From: Adiantum capillus-veneris
Taxonomy: Eukaryota; Streptophyta; Polypodiopsida; Polypodiales; Pteridaceae
Length of the DNA stretch: 64,000 bases
Assembly: GCA_014529385.2 (NCBI GenBank)
Contig: CM043957.1
Location: forward strand, 88,200,381-88,264,380
Direction of reading: 5' to 3'
The position numbers were made by a program, and so were the translations under genes. Of the stretch, positions 12,930 to 22,950 are shown one piece after another. The notes beneath the pieces were generated by a model. It was not told the origin of the DNA. It was given only the letters and a program-made list of their open reading frames with translations, and did not search any database. Within the stretch, counting starts at the first letter, position 1; each line of letters starts with the position of its first letter.

Positions 12930-13945
12930 ATACATGTGAGTGAAGTACCAAGATCAAGATGGGATTATTCTTCGAGCTTGAGACTTTACATTTGTGGTAC
13001 TTCTGTTTTTTGCTTCCATTTCCTTTATATTCTCACTAGTGCTTTTTGTTGTTTAAGTGAGCAAGCCTCTCTATGCCTAAAACACTCCTAAGGTCTTGAG
13101 AAAACATTCAAATACTTTTACTAGCTAGGACTAGTGGTCAAGTAAATGAGTTAACCTAAAGTCACAGCTTCCTAACCTCAAGGCTCATCGATAAGACTAA
13201 ACTCAAAGTCAATGAGCTAAAGCAAAGAGAAATTTATACATATATAATGGCAGATAACATGACATAACTAAATGCACTCAATCAATCCATGAAAAACCAC
13301 AATCAACAAATATAAATGTCCATCAACACGAATCATAGGAAGTAGTACACCTGGAGTTATGGGATGTGTCTGCTTGAGAATTGGAAGCAAACACACAATG
13401 CTGAAGCTCAATTTATCCATGCTATGTAAAATCTCAAGTGCATCTATGTTGCAAAATCATAAACAAAACACTACCACCTAGAAAGGTGTGTCGTCATATA
13501 AACAAAAACTTTATTACCTAAATGCAAATAAAAACAAATCCTATACTAAGGTCTCATACCTGGATGCCTAGAGGGGAAAAATTCAAAGAAAAAAAAAGCC
13601 TCTAGTATATGTGCATGTGTCTAGTGCACCATGGTCAATCTTCACAAGTCAAGGGCCTAGTGCAACTAGGAGGCGTAAGAGAACTCTCTCCAAACAATAA
13701 AACTTGTAATCTCCTAGATCTCTGTCTAATTGTCAGTGGCTGGCTAGCACCTAGCTCCATGTGGATGGTGGAAGCATAAATAATGGGTCTAGGGATAAAA
13801 TCAACTTGTGATTGTGTGGCTCAAGATCCCTCAATGACTGACTCTTACCTCACTCTAAGTCAACAACATGGTCAATGGAAATCTCAGGTGATCTTTGGCT
13901 CATGTCAACCTATGGTGTGATAGGTGGTTGGCTCTTTGGTAGCCA
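12930..13945 (+). repeat. 1-kb repeat, left copy of a long-distance inverted pair
   Basis: The sequence is repeated in inverted orientation at 38285-39320. Matching anchors include the block ACTAGTGGTCAAGTAAATGA (about 13130), the block GCAAGCCTCTCTATGCCTAA (about 13062), and CCTATGGTGTGATAGGTGGT near 13910. Identity is moderate with many small indels, which points to an old dispersed repeat. A third, short copy with the TAATACCTGGATG block is at about 43375-43445. The family is probably an LTR or other non-coding part of a retroelement, but I cannot assign it. Confidence 0.75.
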
Positions 13946-15317
13946 AATATTCAATGCATGTAGTATCTCACTAAATGTAGGTCAATCTTGCCTCACATGT
14001 GGTCATGAATGTCTAGCTCATGCCGACACTCATCATGGGGTAGGCCTCTCTATAGGTCGTGAACATGGTCTAGATATTTGTAGCATGGGTGTGGTCAAAG
14101 AAATTGTAGGAGATCTATGAGGTTGTGCTATGGTCTATGGTCTAGGAACCCAAATCTCTCTATGTCCTCTATAAAATACATGTGCCTCTAGTGACTGTCT
14201 AGATGTGAGCCAACCCTGGGATAAACCATCATGTTTATTGTTGCTCTCAATCCAAACGAGTGTATCATCACTAGCTAATGGTCTAGTCTGTGCCATCATG
14301 CAAGGCATGTAAATGTGTCTAGTGGCCCTACAATAAGCTCTCTATGGTGAGTTATAGGCTGAATATGTCGTAGGCCATGCATAGGTAGTGCTACTCTTGT
14401 GAAAATACTCTAAGGTAGGCTCTACTTGATCTCAGAGTGTCTCAAGTGTCATGGTAAGAGTCACTCTAGGAAATTTGGTCTCTAAATCCTGGTGTGTGTG
14501 ACCTCTACTATATGGGGGTGGTGACATTCATGGTCTATATGTACCTCATTTGTCCATGTCTTGCATGGGGAATCTAAATACTCAATCATTGCTAAATATG
14601 GTTTGTGAATGTTTGTGAGAATCTATCTCAATGGCAACCTCTGTCTCTATCATATCTACAGTATCTAAGTCTCTAATGGCTCGGTTGTAATGTCAGCACT
14701 CTCGAGATAATGTGGTTTGTGAATTTTTGTGAGCATCTATCTCAATGGAAACCTCTGTCTCTATCATATCTACAGTATCTAAGTCTCTAGCTAATGGCTC
14801 GGTTGTAATGTCAGCACTCTCAAGATAATGTGCATAAAAAATATCCTCAAGTGTAGGCTCTGGTGGGACATCTACCTCTATGATAGGTGCACTAGAATCA
14901 ATCATAAGTGTAGAATCTGGCACTCTATTGGCTCAAATCTTGTCTCTAGTATAGGAGAAATATCATTAGTTTGTACCTCATCTATAGAACAAGTAGCATC
15001 CTCTGGAATAATCGCTCTAGGTGGCACTATGGTAGTGATATCTAGTGTGCTTGTCCTATTGTCAATATGGGCATTGATCTCCTTCATCTCAACCACTCTA
15101 GACCTCAACTGGTCAACTACGCTCTATCTATATGAAGAGATTTGGGAGGTGACCTTGTAGGGAAGTCTATTTAGTAGGTATTTGTGAACTCCCTGGGGTA
15201 ATCAATACGGATCCTGGCCATGCCGTGTAGAATAGGGAAATCCCATCATCAAGAAATATCTAGTACCATCTGTGTCCCTATAAATACTATCACAAGGATA
15301 TCCAACAAGATATACCA
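13946..15317 (-). pseudogene. Decayed minus-strand coding remnant, unknown
   Basis: On the minus strand 15108-14693 two overlapping open frames give an acidic sequence rich in Asp, Glu, Thr and Ile with no recognisable domain. The plus strand of this stretch is dominated by TCTAGG, CTAGTG and TCTCTA words. A direct duplication of about 118 bp lies inside it (14598-14830). The segment ends abruptly at the start of the gypsy LTR at 15318. It may be a spacer region of an old retroelement gag or pol, but no motif proves this. Confidence 0.3.
14598..14830. repeat. 118-bp direct tandem duplication
   Basis: Two adjacent copies share TTTGTGAG-ATCTATCTCAATGG, the block CATATCTACAGTATCTAAGT, and the block GGCTCGGTTGTAATGTCAGC. 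They differ by a few substitutions and by a 4-bp CTAG insertion in the second copy. Confidence 0.85.
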
Positions 15318-16904
15318 TGTCACAATAATCAATATCTAATTCTACTAAATGATTTTCTCATATTAAACTGATCATTTAATGTGGGGAAGTGCCAGGGGAG
15401 AAAAAGCTAGAATATTGGTTAAGCTAGCAGACCGGCCACAGTAGGGATCCAAAGGAGGGAAAATAGGGATCCAAAGGGGGGGCCATCTGCAAAAGAGCCA
15501 TGTGCAACAATGGGCTAAAAAGACCCTAAGGTTCAGCCCATTAAGACTTCCAAAATGCTAAGGTTCCAAAATTCAAAGGTTGTGTCCAAAGGTCAACCCT
15601 AGGGAAAATTGGATGCTTTGTGTGTGCCCTAAAATTCTTTGCACATCCTACATGGGAGGGGGCGAGCCCCAAAGATAGGGGATGAGAGAGAAATCCACAC
15701 ACACACACACAGGCTCCCTTTACACAAAGGGAATGAGGGACACATGTCAGCTCCCTAGCCCAAATGCCCACAAGGTGTGCCCAATTCCTATTGGAAGACC
15801 CTTGAAGTGGACCAATGAGAATTAAGCTAGAGTAAATGTAGTTTAATCAATTTAAAAACATTTAATACAAGAAACCAATGAGAATTAAGTCTCCTAGAAG
15901 ACTATTGGGCAGTCTCCCAAAGGGTCCAATGAGCATTCAGGAGCCCCATGGCTTGCCTGATTCCTATTGGCCAGGAGGCAAAGGGGTCCAATGAGAGTTT
16001 AGTTTAATTATTTAATTACCTAAAGCTCTCACAAAAGGGGAAAGGGGGACACATGTCAGAAGGCTATCACTTATACTGCTTAATTGTAATTGGCTTGACT
16101 TGGGGAGGGCCAATGAGGCTTCAACAAGAGCAATTAGCAAGAGGGCTCGCCCAAGAGAGAGAGGGGGCTGATTTTTGCAAGGCATTATCACACACACACT
16201 CACACAAGCTCATGTGTGAAGAAAGAATACTCTATCTCCTCCCAAGCTTTAATGGAGAGCTCATCACCTACTCCAAGCTTGTGAGATAGAAGCCTACATC
16301 AACACTCTCTTGGCATGTGGATGCAAATCCAACCAAGAGCCAAGCTTCAATGCATGCTCATCTTCTCTACCAAGATAATTACTAAGCTAAGCTATGCCAA
16401 TATGAGTGATTATGTGAGGAGATGTACATCTTTCTCGTAAGATACTCCTTCTTCCTCTCAATCTACTCTCATACCCTGCTAGCTCTCACCATCTTCGAAG
16501 GTGTGTGAGGTCTTGGGTCTGAGAACGGGGATAATTCAAGTTGTGTTTGATTAAGTGTTTTGCTTAGTGCATGAAGCTTCCATCTTCATTGCACTAGCTA
16601 GTCTTGAAGGAACACAAAGAATTGTATTGTACAATGTCTCTCTTGATGGGAGAAACCATAATACAAAGCCTTTTGGAGGGGGGACCGGCTCCATGCAAAT
16701 CCGGTCCTCAACTGTTGTCAATAGCTTAATTTCTCTCTCTTTTGAAAGTATTGTTGATGCTATATAACTAGGTGTTATGATTTTTGTTGCTCTCTCCACC
16801 GAAGCACTCTTGTAATTCTCATTAGGAATCTATTCTAATGAAATTCCCACTATGTTCATGCTAATTTCCGCTACACATAAGTTATTAGGCCATTAAATGT
16901 TACA
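15318..16904 (+). repeat. 5' LTR of gypsy copy A
   Basis: About 1587 bp beginning TGTCACAATAATC and ending ATGTTACA, immediately before the primer-binding site. It aligns along its length with the 5' LTR of copy B (43676-45264). It contains CA-rich and GA-rich tracts. A plausible transcription start region lies in the second half, but I cannot place a TATA box with confidence. Confidence 0.9.
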
Positions 16905-16905
16905 T

Positions 16906-16917
16906 TGGTATCAGAGC
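16906..16917 (+). promoter_or_regulatory. Primer-binding site, initiator tRNA-Met type
   Basis: The 12-mer TGGTATCAGAGC, one base after the LTR end, is the classic site complementary to the 3' end of plant initiator tRNA-Met. It is used to start minus-strand DNA synthesis in many gypsy and copia elements. Confidence 0.93.
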
Positions 16918-17321
16918 TCAAGGTTTCTCTTTTCTTGCTCAAGAAGGGAGGTCCTCAAGCTAGCTACAAATGGTTGGTATTATTAATTGCCTGTGAGTAA
17001 GTAGAATAGGGATTTTTCAGCCTTGCAGTGCGCCTGCCTTCGTGCAGATAACGGGGCATCACCGTCGAGAGCTATGGTCTTAATAGTGGAGTCCTACGGG
17101 GCTTGCCTACGGCTTAACCACTATTGAGCTATTAGAAGCTTGACAGGAGCCGGTGCTGTTTTGGTGTCGAAAGACCCTCTCTTCTATTCCTTGCAATTAA
17201 TGGTATTCGAGCCGCGTGTACAGTAGCTTGAGTGCTTTTTCTAAAGGGGTAAAGAGGAGTAGCAACTAGGGCTTGAAGTGCCAAAGTACACCTAAAAAGT
17301 TTACACCTAAAAGTTGTTAGA

Positions 17322-17705
17322 ATGGCTGACAATAGTAAAGAGAGTGAAATTAATGTTGATAACTTTGATTTTGCTCATGAGCAAGCTACTAATGATGCTT
17401 CAATGCTTGTTAACTATCTTGTTTCTAGACTTCAACAAGCCATGGGCAATCCATCTCTCCAAAGTGAAGTGCAACGGCATCTCCGTGCTCACGGGATTCT
17501 CCAAGCTCATCACCATGATGAGAGAACACCTAGGAAGCCTCCTTGTGAGACTACCAAAAGAGTTCTCTCTCCGATTCGGGAAGAAGAAGAGAATCCATAT
17601 GAAGGGCTCAAGAATTTACTTCTTGATGACGCATCTCCTTCCCAAAGGAGAACTCAAGAGCCTCCACTGAAGGAACGAGAAAGAAGCGAGTCTCCCGCCA
17701 CCTCG
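17322..17705 (+). pseudogene. gag: gag of gypsy copy A, first part (N-terminus)
   Basis: The frame starts at an ATG about 400 bp after the primer site and encodes 128 residues, opening with M-A-D-N-S-K-E-S-E. This matches copy B at 45682 almost residue for residue. The protein is the structural capsid precursor of the retrotransposon. The frame runs open to the CACTA insertion point after codon TCG, and resumes in the same frame at 22954 beyond the 3-bp target duplication. Copy B lost one base near 45985 where copy A keeps the frame, so copy A is closer to the ancestral reading frame here. Confidence 0.85.
17703..17705 (+). repeat. 3-bp target site duplication TCG, left
   Basis: TCG precedes the CACTA terminus here and follows the other terminus at 22951-22953. 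In the uninterrupted copy B the site reads CACCTCGGCGG (46062-46072) with a single TCG. This shows directly that the duplication was made by the insertion. Confidence 0.95.
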
Positions 17706-17719
17706 CACTACAAGAGGTT
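17706..17719 (+). repeat. CACTA left terminal inverted repeat
   Basis: CACTACAAGAGGTT, a perfect inverted match to 22937-22950. This is the cut site recognised by TNPD-type transposases. Confidence 0.96.
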
Positions 17720-17727
17720 CTTCATAT

Positions 17728-17776
17728 TAACGACGCTCACATAGCGACGCTTATAGCGACGCTCATAGCGACGCCG
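17728..17776 (+). repeat. CACTA 5' subterminal repeats
   Basis: Four closely spaced copies of the word CGACGC, three of them as AGCGACGC, lie just inside the left terminus. By analogy with En/Spm these are likely binding sites for the TNPA-like accessory protein. The array is much shorter than the one at the right end. Confidence 0.8.
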
Positions 17777-17884
17777 ACTGGGGTAAAAAAAATAACCGAG
17801 CGCGCCCAAAAACTCAGATCTCAGATCTGAGTTTTTCGACGCCCTCAAGCAAAGAGCAGGTAACGCTCTCCCTCACTCTCTCTC

Positions 17885-17923
17885 TTTCTCTCTCTTTTTC
17901 TTCTCCACACACACACACACACA

Positions 17924-17990
<67 letters not shown>

Positions 17991-18107
17991 AGAGGAAGGA
18001 GAGCCAGGTATGCTCCTTCCCTCTCCTCATTCTCATGTTCCCTTCCCCTCTTTCTCTCTCCCTCTCTTTCTCTCTCACACACACACATACACACACACAC
18101 ACAGTGT

Positions 18108-18163
<56 letters not shown>

Positions 18164-18390
18164 AACAAAAACAAAAACACACACACACATACATAAACAA
18201 AGAATGCACACACATTGAGAGAGAAAAAGAGAGAGAGAGCATGCATAAACAAAAAACGCACGCATTGAGAGAGGAAAAGAGAGAGAGAACATGCATAAAC
18301 AAAAAACGCACACATTGAGAGAGGAAAAGAGAGAGAAAACATGCATACGATCCAAAAAAATGCACACACATTGAAAGAGAAAGAGAGAGA
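17885..18390. repeat. (CA)n, (GA)n and 57-bp minisatellite cluster inside the CACTA
   Basis: A CA run lies at 17906-17986 and a GA run at 18111-18159. At 18200-18390 about four units of a 50-60 bp repeat follow, containing GCACACATTGAGAGAG and CATGCATAAACAAAAAACGC. Long open frames on the minus strand here are simple-sequence artefacts. Confidence 0.85.
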
Positions 18391-19322
18391 AACTAATTTA
18401 ACGTTGTAGAAAACTAATTAAAATTAAAAGACGTAAAGATCTAACCGACGAGGAGTTGAACTGAAGACCTATTATTCAAGAGAGAAATGGCATAATCAAT
18501 CTATCATACTTGGCATGGGTGATAGAAAGGTTATACCGTTTATCTCTTTTTATTGGCACACACATCCACACACGCGTACACACACAAGAAGAAGAGAGTT
18601 ATAACGTCGTAGGAAACTATCTTAAAAGACGTTAAAGATTAGGTTATATGTAGACTTACATTAAATTAGATTTAGGTTTATTTTTAACTAGATTTACGTT
18701 TATTTAAGCTAGATTTAGATTTACGTTATATTAGATTAGATTTAGGTCTCCATAGACTGCGATGCCTACATGAAGCGGGTGAAGAAAGCCCTCAATGGAA
18801 TATAGGGTATTGCTGTCTTCACTCATGGTGGGCTCCATCGATCCAAAAGTACTGGTGAAATGTCTTCAGAAGATAGGGAAGAAGGTGGATCTTCAGGGCG
18901 GCAAGAGTCACTACATCCCCGACACAATGACCATCTAGACAACCTCTAGTCATTAGACTTACGTTAAATTAGATTTAGCTTTATTTTTAGTTAGATTTAC
19001 GTTTATTTAGATTTACGCTTATTTACGTTAGATCGAGTCCACGCAAGAATTACTTACGGTTTAGGGTTTAGAGTTAGACGAACAGTGAAAAGATCTACTG
19101 TGAAAAGATGTTAAGATGAAGTGAAGTGCTACAGCTAGAGAAGAGGCAAAGGGATTTTGTCCACTACATGCAGTATCATGTAGACGTGGGTGTGTAGATT
19201 TCTTGTACCCACAAATATAGGTATTGACCAATAAAGACGAGATGATAACCCGGTGGTTCTGATCTCCGTGCACCTCTAGACCGAGGTGTGCGGGGATTGG
19301 ACATGACTAGAGAATGTGAGAT

Positions 19323-19380
<58 letters not shown>

Positions 19381-19440
19381 GACGAAGAATGCCAATAGAA
19401 TATTAAATTTGTTGTCCAGGTTATAAGTTTTTTATCCTCA
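18391..19440. other. CACTA 5' non-coding region
   Basis: AT-rich sequence with repeated TTAGATTTAGGTTTATTTT and TTTACGTTTATTTA words near 18655-18740 and 18955-19030, and a (GA)n run at 19325-19377. No gene is seen. It probably contains the leader of the transposase genes. Confidence 0.6.
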
Positions 19441-19442
19441 TT

Positions 19443-19694
19443 ATGAGTAGCGACGAGGATGTGGGACCGTCCAATCGAAACACCTATCTCTCAACGAGGG
19501 TCTTATGTCCTTGTAATCAATGCAAGCATGCTGTGCGACGGACAAGACGTGTTTCTTTGCAGCACGTTCGCGAATTTGGCGAGTTCGATCCATCTATTAT
19601 AGATCGAGTTGTTGCCAATTATAACTCGTCGGACTCTGACGCTGGCCAACAAGCAGCAATCTTGCAACCCAATAGACGTGTTCGCAGGCGCTAG
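19443..19694 (+). pseudogene. TNPD-like N-terminal fragment (transposase-associated domain)
   Basis: An 83-residue frame starting at ATG. It carries C-P-C-N-Q-C-K-H followed by R-R-T-x-x-V-x-x-H-V, which resembles the zinc-binding transposase-associated domain at the N-terminus of plant CACTA TNPD/TNP2 proteins. The full protein would continue for several hundred residues into the catalytic Transposase_21 region. Here the frame ends in a run of arginines and a TAG, and the next exon-like sequence already belongs to the protein's C-terminus. I infer an internal deletion near 19695-19717. Confidence 0.6.
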
Positions 19695-19717
19695 AGGCTA
19701 AAATCAACCGATTTTGC

Positions 19718-20800
19718 ATGCTTCACAATCCAGTGATGCAAAAGTGGATTTCACAATATGAGGATGCAAAGCAAGAGCGACAAAGGGCACGAATCGAGTG
19801 GAGACGGGGAAGACGACCACCGATGCACTATCCAGCGGTTCTGGAGAGCCTACCAACCTTCATGAGCTTAAGATGGTTGCACAACCAATTGAAAAGCGCA
19901 CAACAATGCGGTGACGAAGTGACTGAAGAAGAGTGGGAGTACTCTCGGGGTTGCGCGACCAAGGTAAGTTTGCAATGTACGACTAGCAAGTGACTTTATT
20001 TATAAACGTTTGAACGGCCACTCATAATCTTTGTTCGTTGTAGTATAAGTCATACACAGCAGCATGGTGTAAAGGTCGACATTTTAGGGTGGAACGAATC
20101 GACAAAAAGCGTTTTACTCAAGATTGTGGAATCATGGCAAAATTTGAACAGTCTAGTCGACGACGTTCCTCTGATGCAGATCCTGTGGTGGCGGAACTCA
20201 CTTACTTCGGCACGCTGCAAGAGATTTTGAGGATCGATTACAGAGGATTTTTTGTCGACTTATTCGACGTGCAATGGTTCAAGATAATCATGGAGGGTCG
20301 CAACGCTACTGTGCGTAGAGGAGAGTCTGGTTTTCTTGAGGTGGATTCTACTAAGAAATGGACTGACCTAATTAAGAGACACTTTCGTACTACCCGAGCA
20401 TTGTGAACAAGTAAGTATATAAATAGTTAACATCCCCCTTTTACAAGTTATGTGCTTGAAAGCTCTCATGTAAGTTATGTGGCTCTGGCAGGTAGTATTT
20501 CATCCTACAAAGTCTACATCAAACTGGTGGTACGTCATAGAGGTAGCCCCTCGTAGTGCAAGGACGTATGAAGGCTACCATGTGCCAATCACAACGACAT
20601 CAATGGAGGAGATTAGAGAAGATGCTCAATCAGAAGCCGTTGCGGTGGTGCCAGACGAGCATCAAGATGCTACTACTCTATATGGGGTGCATGCAGAGGA
20701 GCTACAAAATGAAACAGAGGATATGTGTTTAAACGGAGAGCTCTATATAGATATAGGAAGTTATGCTGAGTTATGCGAGGATGAGAGAGAGATCTCTTAA
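19718..20800 (+). pseudogene. TNPD-like C-terminal remnant (DUF4216-like), three exons
   Basis: Three exon-like blocks join in phase: 19718-19963 (donor AAG|GTAAGT), 20044-20410 (acceptor TTGTAG|TA, donor CAA|GTAAGT) and 20492-20800 (acceptor GGCAG|GTAG). The second block has K-G-R-H-F-R-V, Y-F-G-T-L-Q-E-I-L-R-I-D-Y and D-V-Q-W-F. The third begins V-V-F-H-P and continues to W-W-Y-V-I. This order is typical of the DUF4216 region that follows the catalytic domain in TNPD proteins. A change of frame around 20375-20385 breaks the second exon: the expected F-V-L-P-E-H-C-E-Q ending is present but in another frame. The catalytic domain is absent, so the gene is non-functional as a transposase. Confidence 0.7.
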
Positions 20801-20997
20801 AGCCACAAATATTGTATTTGAACAATTTTGCTCCGTGCTGTAAAAGCTCTGTTTTCGACTTGCCTCTTCTATCACTCGATTCATTGCGTCATTGTATTTA
20901 TATGCGTCATTACGTCATTGTATTTAATGGTCTTTGCGTCATTGTCTACTCTATTCATTCAATATTAAGTTTAAATATTCGTGTGTTTAATGCAGGT

Positions 20998-22311
20998 ATG
21001 GATGATGAGGAGTTTCTTTCTTCTTTGTCACCGCAGCAGAGACAGTGGTACGTGGAGCGTCATCGCTCTGGCGCATCATCGCGCGTTCTTACACCATCCG
21101 CATCTCCCTCTCTTTCGGAGCATTCGGCGCGCTCCGAAGCTTCGGCGTCGACGAGACGAGCGTCACACTCGTCTAGACACCGGCGCTCTAGTGGTGGCGG
21201 TGGCGGTTGTTGTGGGGATTCCGCCACCGATGCCTCCACACCGCCTCGTGTTCGACGAGGCTCTTTACCCTCCCCTTCTTTGCCCGCCCCCACACCAGCC
21301 ACAGCATCGCCGTCTACGCCAGGTTTTGCACGGCTGACCGTTCCTAGAAGCTACACACCTCTACCTACTCCGCCAGGAGCCACCCCACTCGACACTCCTC
21401 GCTTCGGGGCCCAGACGCCGGTGGAGACACCTGACGTCCGTACCCCCATCGACACGCCGCTAGAGACCCCTGCCGAGACACCCAGGTTCACGCGTCACCG
21501 GCCAGAGGGCTTGCCTTACTCCATCGACATCAGCGGCGGCATCATCATGGATGATGACGGCAAGAAGGTGATCTCGCGCATGCGTGGTCTTTGCTCTCAG
21601 CTGTTTAGACACTATATACTAAACAAATGGAGTGAAGTACCAAGTGATTTAAAAAACAGAGTCATCAGCATACTTCATGATGAGTTTCCCGTTCCAACAC
21701 GGGATCAGCGCTTCAATGAAGACCTGATGAAGATTCGAATGCGCGAATACTGCAAACACAAGCGTTCCGAAGTGCAAAAAGCAATCAAGAATGGGTGGAA
21801 CAGGCCAGATTGGCTGGCCAAAGAAGATTGGAAGAATGCGAAGAAAGCAGCGCGCGAGAATCCCGACAAGTGGAAGCAACAAAAGGATGCAGCCAGAGCG
21901 CGAGTAGAGGCAGGGAGCTCGCACCACTTGGGGAGCGGTGGATGGGCATCATTTGAGGCCGATTTTGTAAGTCTTTTCACATTGCTCTTTATGCATGTTC
22001 GATAGTTTAGGGTTTATGAGTTTTTTAGTTCTAACATAATGAAATCTTTGTATGTTTTGACAGTGGTTGATGACAGGACGTGATCCCACACCGTACGAGC
22101 GCGAGTACGCAGGCAGGAAGGGCTTAAACGCCCTGATGGACATTCTCAGTTCTCGCGGCGGCATGGTTAGTATTAGGGTTTACTCTTTTTTATTTTTTGT
22201 ATTGTTTTATAAATGTCGTTATATGTTTATATTTACTGAAAACTGTCTTATTGTCTTTTTTTGTAGAATCCGACAGATACGCCGCTTGGACGCGATGAGA
22301 CGTCTGACTAA
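20998..22311 (+). CDS. CACTA accessory protein, Transposase_24-like, three exons, apparently intact
   Basis: Exons 20998-21966, 22064-22165 and 22267-22311 join in phase with consensus sites (TTTT|GTAAGT, TGACAG|TGG, ATG|GTTAGT, TTTGTAG|AAT) and give 371 residues without a stop. The start is the first ATG after a TGCAG acceptor-like site, followed by M-D-D-E-E-F. Residues 1-180 are low-complexity, rich in Ser, Pro and Thr with repeated T-P-x-x-T-P. Residues about 180-320 form a compact domain (F-R-H-Y-I-L-N-K-W near the start; later W-x-x-A-K-K-A-A-R-E-N and G-S-G-G-W). This resembles the plant Ptta/En/Spm protein domain (Pfam Transposase_24). The likely role is a TNPA-like DNA-binding partner acting on subterminal repeats in the nucleus. 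That role is inferred from family and position. Confidence 0.75.
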
Positions 22312-22677
22312 ACGACGTCAGTTTAGCCGTAGCTAGATAGCATTAGTTTAGGGTTTCTCATAGCTTATGTATCATGAGACGGATTTTATACGTCTTTTTG
22401 AACCATGTATATTATTACATTTGTCACCGCAGTTCCTTTTGCCAATAAATTCTTTATGCCTATGATGTTGTACAATTGTCATTATTACATTTGCCAATCA
22501 ATTCATTTTGCTTATGATGTGTACAATTGTCAATTTTGCAAACAATGCGTCTTGTGGGTGACTATTTTGGGTCTCTTATTTACCTTTGCACTTTTTTTTA
22601 AAAAGTGAATCAAGTTCAATATGGTTGATGGGTGGCAGGGCATTCAATGCCCTGCCACCAAAAAAATATTCTCTCGG
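22312..22677. other. CACTA 3' flank of the accessory gene
   Basis: AT-rich sequence with a partial internal repetition (ATTATTACATTTG at about 22410 and 22484; TTATGATGT at 22460 and 22514). No gene is seen, and it probably contains the 3' UTR. Confidence 0.5.
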
Positions 22678-22905
22678 GCGTCGCTATAAGCGTCGCTATT
22701 TATGGCTCTGTAGCGTCGCTATGAGCGTCGCTATAGTCTTCTTTGAGACCGTCGCTATAGGCGTCGCTATATGCGTCGCTATATAGCGACGCTGATAGAG
22801 ACGCATATAGCGACGCCTATAGCGACGCCTATAGCGACGCTCTCGTAGCGACGCTCTCGTAGCGACGGTTTTAGCGACGCCGGGGGTTATAAAAACCCAG
22901 TGTAT
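22678..22905. repeat. CACTA 3' subterminal array forming a large inverted repeat
   Basis: About 15 copies of GCGTCGCT or its reverse complement AGCGACGC. Copies left of about 22782 are in one orientation and copies to the right are in the other. The centre is the perfect 20-bp palindrome GCGTCGCTATATAGCGACGC at 22773-22792. A hairpin of over 150 bp is possible. By analogy with En/Spm these are accessory-protein binding sites. Confidence 0.9.
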
Positions 22906-22936
22906 TTCCGTCGCTAACAGCGTCACAAGAGCACAC

Positions 22937-22950
22937 AACCTCTTGTAGTG
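22937..22950 (-). repeat. CACTA right terminal inverted repeat
   Basis: AACCTCTTGTAGTG, the exact reverse complement of 17706-17719, followed by the TCG target duplication at 22951-22953. Confidence 0.96.

Larger units (their letters stand above)
17706..22950 (+). mobile_element. CACTA (En/Spm) DNA transposon, 5245 bp, non-autonomous
   Basis: The element begins CACTACAAGAGGTT and ends with its exact reverse complement AACCTCTTGTAGTG (14-bp terminal inverted repeats). It is flanked by a 3-bp TCG duplication, the standard signature of the CACTA superfamily. Subterminal arrays of the word AGCGACGC lie inside both ends. Inside are a TNPD-like gene reduced to N-terminal and C-terminal parts, with the catalytic domain gone, and a complete-looking second gene with a Transposase_24-like region. 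Its GC content and CpG density at 21060-21560 are far above those of the surroundings. Because the catalytic domain is missing, movement would need TNPD from another copy. Confidence 0.96.

Noticed and set aside
17845-18371. Long minus-strand frames of up to 174 codons rich in Cys-Val and Leu-Ser
   Set aside because: They are translations of CA and GA microsatellites in three frames at once, not proteins.
20812-20997. Upstream extension of the accessory gene frame (F-A-P-C-C-K...)
   Set aside because: It reads through an AT-rich intron-like stretch ending in the acceptor TTTAATGCAG. The ATG at 20998 gives the better start.
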